Of a stretch of 30,102 nucleotides of DNA, positions 9,646 to 17,266 are shown piece after piece. Numbering within the stretch: position 1 is the first letter of the stretch; each line of letters begins with the position of its first letter. Below the pieces are notes generated by a model, which was given only the letters and a program-made list of their open reading frames with translations, was not told the DNA's origin and did not search any database. The position numbers and the translations under genes are program-made. Origin of the DNA: JBMYYE01 sp049609065 (GTDB lineage: Bacteria; Pseudomonadota; Alphaproteobacteria; Rhodobacterales; Rhodobacteraceae); the NCBI GenBank assembly GCA_049609065.1, contig JBMYYE010000015.1, forward strand, positions 1 to 30,102. The letters run 5' to 3'.

Positions 9646-9648
9646 GGG

Positions 9649-10833
9649 TTAAATCCCAGTGTCGATGATGGCTTTCGCGAGGATCGGGATCGTCTTTTCG
9701 TTAAGGCCTGCGATATTTAGACGGCTGTCGCCAACCATATAAATCCCGTGATCCGCCCGGAGCTTTTCAACGAGCTCTGGCGTGGTGCCAAGACGTGAGA
9801 ACATGCCGCGATGTTCCGCCAAAAATGCAAACCGATCGGATTTTGCGAGCGCTTGTAGCTCAGACGCGAGGTCCTCGCGCAGCTTCAACATGCCGCGGCG
9901 CACCTCTTCGAGTTCATCCATCCAGTCCTTTTTCAAGGCAGCATCGCCTAAAATGGTCGCCACGATACGTGCCCCGTGATCCGGCGGGAAGGAGTAGTTT
10001 TGGCGGTTCAAAAACGCGAGGTTGGCTTGCGCCAAAGGTTGCAGGTTCGCATCTTGGGCGACGGTCATAATGATGCCGGTGCGTTCGCGGTAGATGCCGA
10101 AGTTTTTCGAACAGCTGGCTGCGATGATGGTTTCTGGCATTTCAGAGGCCACCATGCGCACGGCCGCCGCGTCTTCTTCGAGGCCATCGCCAAAACCTTG
10201 ATACGCGATGTCGATGAATGGGATCGCGCCCCGCTCTTGTAGAACGTCGATGACTTCGGCCCATTGTGCCAAAGTGAGGTTCGCCCCCGTCGGGTTGTGA
10301 CAGCAGCCATGGAGCAACACAACGTCGCCTTTGGCCACTTTTGCGAGATCATCGATCATGCCTTGGAAATCCACCGCACGCGATTCACTATCAAAATAGC
10401 GATATTCGTTCATGGGAATGCCCAAAAATTTAATGATGGAGGGATGGTTTGGCCATGTTGGATTTGAGAGCCAAACGGTTGCCTCAGGGGCGGCCATTTT
10501 GATCAGTTCAAGCGCTTGGCGAATGGCACCTGTACCGCCTGGTGTTGCCGCACAAGCCACTTGGTTGCGGGCAACGGATGTGCCCAAAACGAGTTCAATC
10601 ATCGCGTCTTGATAGGCCGGTTCACCCGCAAGGCCCGTGTAGGATTTTGACGTTTGCTCAGTCCAGATCTTTTGTTCGGCGGCTTTGATCGCGCGCATAA
10701 CAGGCGTGTTGCCCGATGCATCCTTATAAACACCAACACCAAGGTCGATTTTCGTGTCGCGTGGGTCTTCGCGATACATGGCCATAAGTTGCAAGATTTT
10801 GTCCGAGGGTTGCGGTTTGAGATTGGTTAGCAT
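9649..10833 (-). CDS. Aromatic/aspartate aminotransferase, class I
   Basis: 394-residue PLP enzyme of the E. coli AspC/TyrB subfamily. It exchanges amino groups between aspartate or aromatic amino acids and 2-oxoglutarate in the cytoplasm. Seen in the sequence are IDLGVGVYKDASGNTPVMRA near the N-terminus, SYTGLAGEPAY, CCHNPTGANL, and the PLP lysine in SCSKNFGIYRERTG near residue 243; a carboxylate-binding arginine is expected in the C-terminal domain. AspC and TyrB cannot be separated by eye, so no symbol is given. Its start overlaps the end of the sulfurtransferase gene by 7 bp, so the two are co-transcribed. Transamination of cysteine to 3-mercaptopyruvate by AspC-type enzymes is known, which would feed the neighbouring sulfurtransferase; that link is inferred. 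Confidence 0.93.
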   Translation of the reverse strand: MLTNLKPQPSDKILQLMAMYREDPRDTKIDLGVGVYKDASGNTPVMRAIKAAEQKIWTEQTSKSYTGLAGEPAYQDAMIELVLGTSVARNQVACAATPGGTGAIRQALELIKMAAPEATVWLSNPTWPNHPSIIKFLGIPMNEYRYFDSESRAVDFQGMIDDLAKVAKGDVVLLHGCCHNPTGANLTLAQWAEVIDVLQERGAIPFIDIAYQGFGDGLEEDAAAVRMVASEMPETIIAASCSKNFGIYRERTGIIMTVAQDANLQPLAQANLAFLNRQNYSFPPDHGARIVATILGDAALKKDWMDELEEVRRGMLKLREDLASELQALAKSDRFAFLAEHRGMFSRLGTTPELVEKLRADHGIYMVGDSRLNIAGLNEKTIPILAKAIIDTGI

Positions 10834-11684
10834 GAGCTGGTTTCCACTTTCAGGTCGTTATACATGCCCCATTCGGTCCAAGAACCATCATAGAGCGCAT
10901 GGTTGCTATGGCCTGAACGTTCCATAGCAAGACATAAGATTGCGGCGGTGATACCGGAGCCGCAGGTGGTAATAACGGGTTTTTCCAAAGAAACACCCGC
11001 CGCTTGAAATACCTCTTTGAGGGCTTCAGGCGATTTCATTGTGCCGTCGGCATTCACCACATTTTCATGAGGGAGGCTTTTTGAATTCGGAATGTGGCCA
11101 GAGCGAAGCCCGTCGCGTGGCTCTGGCTCGGTGCCTGCGAACCGGCCAGCTGATCGCGCATCAATAATGTCAAAGTTGCCAAGCTTTGAGGCTGACGCAA
11201 CTTGCGTCACGTCTTTGATGAGGTGGGCTTGGCGTTGCACGGTCATGTGGCGATCACGGATCACGGGTGGGAGATCTTCGGTCTCGCCGCCGATGGCCGT
11301 CCAGGCGGGCAAGCCTCCGTCCAAAACGGCCACATCTGTTTTCCCCATGAGGCGGAAGGTCCACCACACGCGCGCGGCAGAAAAAATGCCCGACGTATTG
11401 TAGACAACCACTTGGTGGCCATCTCCAATCCCCATGGCCCGCATGCGCGACATAAATTTTTCAATTGTTGGTGCCATATGCGGCAGTTCTGAACGCTGAT
11501 CGCAAATCTCATCAATGTCAAAAAAGCGGGCGTTTGGAATGTGACCGGCGTCGTATTCCGCGCGTGTGTCGCGGTTCTGAGCGGGCATAAACCATGACGC
11601 GTCAATGATCCGCAGATCGGGGTTCTTAATATGATCTTTTAACCATTGGGCTGAAACGAGTGTTCTGGGGTCACTATGTGGCAT
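10827..11684 (-). CDS. sseA: 3-mercaptopyruvate sulfurtransferase
   Basis: 285-residue tandem-rhodanese protein. The N-terminal domain is inactive (VSAQWLKDHIKNPDLRIIDASW... and DAGHIPNARFFDID). The C-terminal domain carries the catalytic loop TTCGSGITAA with the cysteine near residue 240. The CGSG(V/I)TA loop is typical of mercaptopyruvate rather than thiosulfate sulfurtransferases. The enzyme moves sulfur from 3-mercaptopyruvate to thiols or thioredoxin and can release H2S. GAGGAAAC lies 2-3 bases before the ATG. It is first in a two-gene operon with the aminotransferase, whose start overlaps its end by 7 bp. A small palindrome lies in its upstream region. Confidence 0.93.
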   Translation of the reverse strand: MPHSDPRTLVSAQWLKDHIKNPDLRIIDASWFMPAQNRDTRAEYDAGHIPNARFFDIDEICDQRSELPHMAPTIEKFMSRMRAMGIGDGHQVVVYNTSGIFSAARVWWTFRLMGKTDVAVLDGGLPAWTAIGGETEDLPPVIRDRHMTVQRQAHLIKDVTQVASASKLGNFDIIDARSAGRFAGTEPEPRDGLRSGHIPNSKSLPHENVVNADGTMKSPEALKEVFQAAGVSLEKPVITTCGSGITAAILCLAMERSGHSNHALYDGSWTEWGMYNDLKVETSSC

Positions 11685-11719
11685 TGTTTCCTCATATTTT
11701 TGTCGCCTTATAGCTACCG

Positions 11720-11733
11720 ATTTCAGGTGAAAT
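11720..11733 (-). promoter_or_regulatory. Palindrome in the upstream region of sseA
   Basis: ATTTCA-GG-TGAAAT is a perfect inverted repeat 36 bp before the sseA ATG. On the - strand a TTGCAC sequence lies just upstream and a TATAAG-like sequence just downstream, so the repeat may sit inside the promoter as an operator. No regulator is identified. Confidence 0.3.
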
Positions 11734-11739
11734 GTGCAA

Positions 11740-11768
11740 TAAAAAAGGGCACAGGTTTCCCTGTGCCC
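11740..11768 (-). terminator. Intrinsic terminator of the small glycine-rich protein gene
   Basis: A perfect 9-bp stem (GGGCACAGG with CCTGTGCCC) has a 4-base loop and, on the - strand, is followed by TTTTTTATT. It lies 26 bp after the stop of the 92-residue protein gene and separates it from sseA. Confidence 0.9.
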
Positions 11769-11794
11769 ACTTTGATAAAATATCTTTTTTAAAA

Positions 11795-12073
11795 TTACTT
11801 GGCGAGCATGTTTTTGACGACACCAAAGATCGCCAAAAGCGCACCACCACCGATACCGCCGCTCAAAACCTGACCGATGATACCCATGACATCCACGCCG
11901 CCCCCTGCAAGAGCAGGGACAACAGCGCTAAGGACTTGGCCACCAATGCCGCCCCCAACGATACCCGCAATTGAGTTAATCAAAAGACCCTGGTCAAGCT
12001 TACCAAACACACGAGACGCAAGGTTCCCGCCGCCTGCACCTGCCAAAAGTGAAATGATCGTCCCAATATCCAT
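11795..12073 (-). CDS. Small glycine-rich membrane protein, unknown function
   Basis: 92 residues, about one quarter glycine, with no cysteine and few charges. Two hydrophobic stretches (about residues 31-57 and 63-88) contain GGGIGG-type glycine-zipper patterns and are joined by a short DVM-containing turn; a shorter hydrophobic N-terminus precedes them. This suggests a tightly packed membrane or membrane-associated oligomer. AAGGA lies 8 bases before the ATG, and a strong dedicated terminator follows, so it looks like a well-expressed single-gene transcript. I do not recognise a named family. The good ribosome binding site, terminator and isolated position argue that it is a real gene. Confidence 0.75.
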   Translation of the reverse strand: MDIGTIISLLAGAGGGNLASRVFGKLDQGLLINSIAGIVGGGIGGQVLSAVVPALAGGGVDVMGIIGQVLSGGIGGGALLAIFGVVKNMLAK

Positions 12074-12151
12074 ATGTAAATTCCTTTAGTTTGAGAGGCA
12101 CCTAATCCCCTTGCTCTTCTTGAATTTATGGGATGAGGCCGCAATGGAATA

Positions 12152-12176
12152 GGGGAAAGGCACGGGGCTTTTCCCC
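12152..12176. other. Hairpin in the gap after smpB
   Basis: GGGGAAAG pairs with CTTTTCCCC (one bulged T) around an 8-base loop. There is no T-tract on either strand, so it is a weak terminator candidate for smpB or a leader structure for the small membrane protein gene. The rest of the 168-bp gap shows nothing I can name. Confidence 0.3.
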
Positions 12177-12241
12177 CTCAACGGCAAAGGGCCAGAAAGC
12201 CTAGAAGAATTCCGGAAATAAGAGGGTGGGTTTTGACAGGA

Positions 12242-12721
12242 TTACCCGCGGTCCCGTAGGAGGCGCTGCTTCTGACGTCCCCAGTCACGTTTGGCCTCAG
12301 TGGCACGTTTGTCGTGGTTTTGCTTGCCTTTGGCGATGCCCAATTTGATTTTCAATCGACCTTTATGGTTGAAATACATCACCATTGGCACAAGGGTCAT
12401 GCCCTTTTTCTGGGTCGCGGCCCAAAGGCGGGCGAGTTCACGTTTGGACACCAAAAGCTTGCGCTTGCGGCGCTCCAAATGACCCCATGTTTTGGCTTGT
12501 TCATAAGGTGCGATATAGGAATTAACGAGCCACAGCTCACCATCCTCGACGGCGGCATAGCTTTCGGCGATATTGCCTGATTTTTCCCGAAGGGATTTGA
12601 CTTCGGACCCCAAAAGCATGACGCCGCATTCGATGTCGTCTTCGATTGCGTAGTCATAGCGTGCACGGCGGTTTTCCGACACGACTTTGTAGTTGGGGTC
12701 CGATTTAGGTTTTTTCGCCAT
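12242..12721 (-). CDS. smpB: SsrA-binding protein SmpB
   Basis: 159-residue RNA-binding protein that delivers tmRNA to stalled ribosomes for trans-translation. Recognised from VVSENRRARYDYAIEDDIECGVMLLGSEVKSLR, the NIAESYAAV segment, HLERRKRKLL and the basic tail ending KRDWGRQKQRLL. The start is placed at MAKKPKSDPNY, the usual beginning and length of the family; an upstream in-frame ATG would add 14 unrelated residues and overlap dapA. The ATG is only 4 bp after the dapA stop and has no strong ribosome binding site, so translation is probably coupled to dapA. Confidence 0.95.
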   Translation of the reverse strand: MAKKPKSDPNYKVVSENRRARYDYAIEDDIECGVMLLGSEVKSLREKSGNIAESYAAVEDGELWLVNSYIAPYEQAKTWGHLERRKRKLLVSKRELARLWAATQKKGMTLVPMVMYFNHKGRLKIKLGIAKGKQNHDKRATEAKRDWGRQKQRLLRDRG

Positions 12722-12725
12722 AGCT

Positions 12726-13598
12726 TTAGGTGATGAGCCCTGCAAAGCGCATGGCATCTTCAATTTTTTCTTTGGTGGCGTTTGACAAGGCCGTCAAAGG
12801 CAAGCGGACTTCGTTTGAACATTTGCCCAAAACAGACAGGCCATATTTCGCGCCAACAAGCCCTGGCTCAAGGAAAATCGCCTCGTGAAGCGGCATGAGC
12901 TTATCTTGAATTTCAAGCGCCTTGGCATATTCGCCTGCAAGTGTTGCGGCTTGAAACTCCGCACAAAGGCGCGGCGCGATATTTGCGGTTACGGAAATAC
13001 AGCCAACGCCGCCATGGGCGTTAAAGCCCAAGGCAGAAGCATCTTCGCCCGACAGTTGGGTGAACTCTGGACCACATGACATGCGTTGCTGCGACACACG
13101 TGCGATGTCGCCTGTTGCATCTTTTACGCCGATAATGTTTTCGAGCTTGGCCAATTCACCCATGGTTTCAGGTGTCATATCGACCACCGAACGCCCCGGA
13201 ATGTTGTAGATCACAATCGGAAGCCCAACATCATTGGCGGCTTTGAAATGTGCGATCATGCCGGCTTGGGTTGGCTTGTTGTAATAAGGTGTTACGACAA
13301 GGGCGGCATCAGCGCCAACGGATTTTGCATGTTCCACATGGCGAAGCATTTCGACCGTGTTGTTGCTGCCTGCACCTGCGATCACCGGAATGCGACCTGC
13401 GGCGGCTTTCACCACGGCCTCAACCACGGCTTCATGCTCAGAATGGGTGAGGGTCGGGCTTTCGCCAGTTGTCCCAACAGGAACCAGCCCTGAGGACCCT
13501 TCTGCGATGTGCCACTCAACCAAGTGTTTGAGCGTATCAAGATCCAGTTTGTCGTTTTTCAACGGCGTGACCAGTGCGGGCATCGATCCTTTGAACAT
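12726..13598 (-). CDS. dapA: 4-hydroxy-tetrahydrodipicolinate synthase
   Basis: 290-residue aldolase-family enzyme. It condenses pyruvate with aspartate semialdehyde, the first committed step to diaminopimelate and lysine, so it feeds both protein and peptidoglycan synthesis. Motifs are GSMPALVTPL, GTTGESPTL, TPYYNKPTQ, YNIPGRSVVDM and the Schiff-base lysine in IIGVKDATGD near residue 159. The start at 13598 (MFKGSMPAL) has a strong AAAGGAG ribosome binding site; the frame stays open for 72 more codons upstream, but these do not look like DapA. A TTGGCA-N17-TAGTTT pair on the - strand (13645-13673) is a possible promoter. smpB follows after 4 bp, a common pairing in alphaproteobacteria. Confidence 0.96.
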   Translation of the reverse strand: MFKGSMPALVTPLKNDKLDLDTLKHLVEWHIAEGSSGLVPVGTTGESPTLTHSEHEAVVEAVVKAAAGRIPVIAGAGSNNTVEMLRHVEHAKSVGADAALVVTPYYNKPTQAGMIAHFKAANDVGLPIVIYNIPGRSVVDMTPETMGELAKLENIIGVKDATGDIARVSQQRMSCGPEFTQLSGEDASALGFNAHGGVGCISVTANIAPRLCAEFQAATLAGEYAKALEIQDKLMPLHEAIFLEPGLVGAKYGLSVLGKCSNEVRLPLTALSNATKEKIEDAMRFAGLIT

Positions 13599-13742
13599 GA
13601 TACATCTCCTTTGGTTGATTATTGAATCGTGTTGTAACGCGCGGAAACTAGCTGGCATTCCTTGCTTTGCCAAGTTGTGAATGGAAAATCCGCTAAATTC
13701 CCCTATGTTTAGGACAACAAAAAGAAAAGAAGAGCAGCCGAA

Positions 13743-15668
13743 ATGCGTTTTATCGCCTATAGCCTTTGTGCGTTTGTTGTTGGTGTTATGCCCCTTCAGG
13801 CAAAATCTCCCCATGTGGAACGCTTGGAAAATGCAATGGAATCAGTGTCTCGCAAGGATTATGCGAAGGCGCGTAGCCTACAGGCTGGGGCCGGCCCCTT
13901 GGTCACGAGCCTCATCGAACGGCGTCTTTTGATGCGGGGTGAAGGCAGGCTAAAAGACTACACTGCATTTTTTGCCCGTCGCCCGAATTGGCCAGATCAG
14001 GCGCGTTTGCGCCTCAAGGCGGAACGTCTCATGACGTCAGATACGCCAAAAACAGATATTTTGGCGTTTTTTAAAACAGCAGCCCCCCTTACGGGACGCG
14101 GCGCCTATTACTTGGCGCAGGCGCGCGGACCTGAAAGCGCGGCTGACATGCGACACGCATGGAGAACGCTTCCGATAGAACCTGCGTTCTACGCTACAAT
14201 TTTGAATGCGTATAACTGGGTTTTAACAGGCGAGGACCATATCGCGCGTCTCGAAATGTTGCTTTGGAGCGGGCGTGGCAAAGAGGCGGCCCCTCTTTAT
14301 AAATTTGTTGAGGCGGATTACGTGAAAAACGCCAAGGCCCGCGCCGCGTTGCGTGCACGGGCTGCGGGTGTTGATACCCTCGTGGCGGCGGTGCCTGCCG
14401 GCTATTCCAAAGGAGCGGGGCTCAATTACGAACGGTTCTTATGGCGGGCCCGTAAAGGGTTTGATGACAGCGCGATTGATCTCCTTTTGGAGTTTTCGGC
14501 CTCCAAAGCGAAGTTGAAGTTTCCAGAAAAATGGGCCAGCTATCGTCGTATCCTAGCGCGTAAAAAAATGCGCGCGGGCGAAGGGGCTTTGGCCTATAAA
14601 ATTGCGTCATCTCATCACCTTGAAAAAGGCAGCAATTATGCGGATCTAGAATGGCTCTCAGGGTATCTGGCGCTGAACTATCTCAAGGATCCTGATCGTG
14701 CACTTTCGCATTTCACCAACCACCATAACGCAGTTGGCACGCCGATTTCTTATGGTCGGGCAGGGTATTGGAAAGGCCGCGCGCATGAGGCGCGTGGTGA
14801 TGCCGATGCGGCGCAACAGGCGTATGAATACGGGGCGCGCTGGCAATCGAGTTTTTATGGACAACTGTCGGCAGAAAAGCTCGGGCGGGATCTGGATCCC
14901 GTGCTGCTTGGGAAAACCAAATATCCTGGTGCGGATAGCGCGGCATATGCTGGGGAAAGTCTCTATCAGGCGGGGATGTTGTTGCTAAAAGCGGGCTATC
15001 GAAGCGAAGGCGAGAAGTTTTTTCGCGCACTTGGAAAATCGGTATCCTTGCCAGAGATGGGGCAGATTGCCGATAGAATGATCGCAATTGAAGAACCGCA
15101 TCTGGCGCTCATGCTGGCTAAAGATGCCGCACGGCGTGGTGGTATTTTGGCGAACGCGTATTATCCGCTGCACCAGCTTCGCAATGAGGATATCAAAGCA
15201 CCAGCTGCGCTTTCATTGTCCATCGCGCGGCGCGAAAGCGAATTTGATCCTGTGGTGCGCAGTCATGCAGATGCCTATGGCTTGATGCAGCTTTTGCCGG
15301 GTACGGCAAAGCTCATGGCAAAGAAATATGGCGAAGCGTATTCGAAGGCCAAGCTGACACAAGACTGGCGGTATAATGCGCGCTTGGGGTCTGGATACCT
15401 CGCGACGTTGCGGGATGAATTTGGACCGTCTTTGATCCTCACATCAGTGGGATATAACGCCGGTCCTGGTCGGTCGCGGTCGTGGCAAAAAACGCTTGGT
15501 GATCCACGTGTGAATGGGGCGGATGTTGTGGATTGGATCGAACATATCCCATTTCGTGAAACGCGCAATTATGTGATGCGCGTGTCCGAAGGTTACACGA
15601 TTTATGCGGCAAAGCTGCGTGGGTCGGCGGGACCTGTTGGTTTATCAGATGCACTTAAAGGGCGTTAG
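13743..15668 (+). CDS. Soluble lytic murein transglycosylase (Slt family)
   Basis: 641-residue periplasmic enzyme that cleaves the MurNAc-GlcNAc bond in peptidoglycan, making 1,6-anhydromuropeptides. The N-terminus (RFIAYSLCAFVVGVMPLQA) is a signal peptide. A long helical-repeat region follows, with YxxA/GRAGYWKGRAHEARGD motifs typical of the Slt70 superhelix. The C-terminal GH23 domain has SIARRESEFDP with the catalytic glutamate near residue 498, then YGLMQLLPGTAK and SVGYNAGPGR. A GAAGAG sequence lies 12 bases before the ATG. It is divergent from dapA. Its stop codon overlaps the stop of the opposing transporter gene. Confidence 0.93.
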   Translation: MRFIAYSLCAFVVGVMPLQAKSPHVERLENAMESVSRKDYAKARSLQAGAGPLVTSLIERRLLMRGEGRLKDYTAFFARRPNWPDQARLRLKAERLMTSDTPKTDILAFFKTAAPLTGRGAYYLAQARGPESAADMRHAWRTLPIEPAFYATILNAYNWVLTGEDHIARLEMLLWSGRGKEAAPLYKFVEADYVKNAKARAALRARAAGVDTLVAAVPAGYSKGAGLNYERFLWRARKGFDDSAIDLLLEFSASKAKLKFPEKWASYRRILARKKMRAGEGALAYKIASSHHLEKGSNYADLEWLSGYLALNYLKDPDRALSHFTNHHNAVGTPISYGRAGYWKGRAHEARGDADAAQQAYEYGARWQSSFYGQLSAEKLGRDLDPVLLGKTKYPGADSAAYAGESLYQAGMLLLKAGYRSEGEKFFRALGKSVSLPEMGQIADRMIAIEEPHLALMLAKDAARRGGILANAYYPLHQLRNEDIKAPAALSLSIARRESEFDPVVRSHADAYGLMQLLPGTAKLMAKKYGEAYSKAKLTQDWRYNARLGSGYLATLRDEFGPSLILTSVGYNAGPGRSRSWQKTLGDPRVNGADVVDWIEHIPFRETRNYVMRVSEGYTIYAAKLRGSAGPVGLSDALKGR

Positions 15669-16537
15669 GCCGTTTGGCGTTCGCGCCAAAGTGTGAACAC
15701 ACCCGCCGCAATCACAAGCGCGGCGCCAATCATCACGGGTGCGGTTATGGTTTCACCAAAGAACATGACGCCAATGAATGATACAAAAACGAGCTGTAGA
15801 TAGGCAAACGGCTGTACGGCGCTGGCTTCTGCAACTTCGTAGCATTTGATCAGACAAAAATGCCCAAGGGCCCCTGACACACATAAAGCTGCCATATAAA
15901 TCCAGTCGCTTTGCGCCATGGGTTCCCAATAGGTAATCCCGACAATCGTGGCGGAAACTGCACCAGCGACGCCCGCCCAAAAGAAGCTCGTCGCGGCGCT
16001 GTCTTTGCGTGCGGCATAACGTGTCAACAGACCGTAAACGGCAAACATTGTGGCCGCCATAAGCGGGATGAGCGCTGCGGGTGAAAACACCCCAAAACCA
16101 GGGCGTAAGATGATTAATACGCCCAGAAACCCAATGCCGATCGCGATCCAACGGCGCCAGCCGACGCGTTCGCCTAAAATCGGGCCAGAAAGCGCGGCCA
16201 CCAAAAGCGGATAAGATGTGAACACCGCGTGGCTTTCGATGAGCCCGAGTTTGGTGAACGCAATGACCATGACGGTGACTTCGGTTGCCAAAAGAACGCC
16301 GCGCAGAATTTGCAAAAACGGCTGTTCCGTATGGGCGGCTTTGCGAATGCCACCGCCTTTTCGGGCGGCAACCGCAATGACGAACGCCGCAAAAAACCAG
16401 TAGCGGATCATCACGATCATGGGGGTGTTGTAGGCTTCTGCCAAATGGCGCGATAACCCGTCTTGGAGTGCGAAAATAAAAACCGTGACGACCATCAATA
16501 TGATCCCAAGGCGCGTATTGTTTTGCGCGTCCATCAT
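15665..16537 (-). CDS. EamA/DMT-family transporter
   Basis: 290-residue inner-membrane protein with about ten hydrophobic segments arranged as two EamA repeats. It begins at LGIILMVVTVFIFALQDGLSRHLAEAY and contains GPILGERVGWRRWIAIGIGFLGVLIILRP; the second repeat includes PFAYLQLVFVSFIGVMFFGE. The family exports or imports small metabolites, and the substrate here is unknown. The start is set at the ATG at 16537 (or 16534), because GGGGTG lies just upstream and the frame before it is the overlapping mnmD gene. The start overlaps the mnmD stop (ATGA), so the two are co-transcribed. Confidence 0.88.
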   Translation of the reverse strand: MMDAQNNTRLGIILMVVTVFIFALQDGLSRHLAEAYNTPMIVMIRYWFFAAFVIAVAARKGGGIRKAAHTEQPFLQILRGVLLATEVTVMVIAFTKLGLIESHAVFTSYPLLVAALSGPILGERVGWRRWIAIGIGFLGVLIILRPGFGVFSPAALIPLMAATMFAVYGLLTRYAARKDSAATSFFWAGVAGAVSATIVGITYWEPMAQSDWIYMAALCVSGALGHFCLIKCYEVAEASAVQPFAYLQLVFVSFIGVMFFGETITAPVMIGAALVIAAGVFTLWRERQTA

Positions 16538-17208
16538 AATTTCACCCCTGTGCTCATATGGCGTTTGCGGCCAAAGCCTTTTTCCCGCGTGACGGTGAAA
16601 CCGGCGTTTGTCAATCCTTTGCGAACGAAGCCCGCAGCCGTGTAGGTTGCAAATGTGCCACCTGCGCATGTGTGATCGCCTACAGACTGCAAGAGGGGGT
16701 CTTCCCAAAGTTCGGGGTTTTTAGCTGGGGAAAACCCGTCCAAGAACCATGCATCTGCCATGTGATCCCAATCGGGCAAGGTGGTTCGTGCGTCCCCGAT
16801 CACCACGGTGAGGTCAAGATCCTCAAGCATAATTTGAGTTTCCCCTTTGGCCCAAGCGTTTAAAATGGGGTCTGCGATGGCGCGGGCTTCGGGAAAGGCC
16901 GAAAGCGCCTTTTCCATGTCTTGGGCGGTGAGGGGATAGGCCTCAAAACTGGTGAATTTTAGGCGGGTTTTCAGGCCCGCTGCCCGCCAAGACAGAAGGG
17001 TTGTGAACATGTTCAATCCTGTGCCAAATCCCAGTTCGGCGATGTGAAATCCATCTTTGAACCGTTCGGGGAGGGCGTTTCCAGCCAAGAACACGTGGCG
17101 CGTTTCCGCAAGCCCCCCTTCCAGTGAAAAATAAGGGTCATCGAAGTGCACGGACACCGGAATTTCATCGTTGCGCCAGTTGAGGCGCGGAGGCTGGTTC
17201 TTTGTCAT
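16534..17208 (-). CDS. mnmD: tRNA (mnm5s2U34) methyltransferase MnmD, stand-alone
   Basis: 224-residue SAM-dependent methyltransferase for the final methylation of nm5s2U to mnm5s2U at the wobble base of tRNA Lys, Glu and Gln. The SAM loop is AELGFGTGLN (about 58-66), and the active-site motif DAWFLDGFSPAKNPELW holds D157. It also contains GGTFATYTAAGFVRKGL. In E. coli this domain is fused to an FAD oxidase as MnmC; here it stands alone. AGGA lies 8 bases before the ATG. The divergent FAD oxidoreductase begins 58 bp away. The downstream transporter overlaps it by 4 bp. Confidence 0.9.
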   Translation of the reverse strand: MTKNQPPRLNWRNDEIPVSVHFDDPYFSLEGGLAETRHVFLAGNALPERFKDGFHIAELGFGTGLNMFTTLLSWRAAGLKTRLKFTSFEAYPLTAQDMEKALSAFPEARAIADPILNAWAKGETQIMLEDLDLTVVIGDARTTLPDWDHMADAWFLDGFSPAKNPELWEDPLLQSVGDHTCAGGTFATYTAAGFVRKGLTNAGFTVTREKGFGRKRHMSTGVKL

Positions 17209-17266
17209 GATATGTCCTAAAGATCGGAGAACAGAGCGAAGATGGCGTAAGGTATGGGGCTTGGCA

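Noticed and set aside
9558..9668. 36-residue + strand reading frame with a hydrophobic start (MPILIGLVAIATAFEMG)
   Set aside because: No ribosome binding site, it runs through the strong hairpin and into the end of the aminotransferase gene. The hairpin explains the region better.
13599..13814. 72-codon upstream extension of dapA
   Set aside because: The extension does not look like DapA, and the internal ATG at 13598 has a strong AAAGGAG site and the normal family start.
17171..17266. N-terminal extension of the FAD oxidoreductase overlapping mnmD
   Set aside because: The FAD motif must lie near the N-terminus, and the extension is antisense to the start of mnmD.
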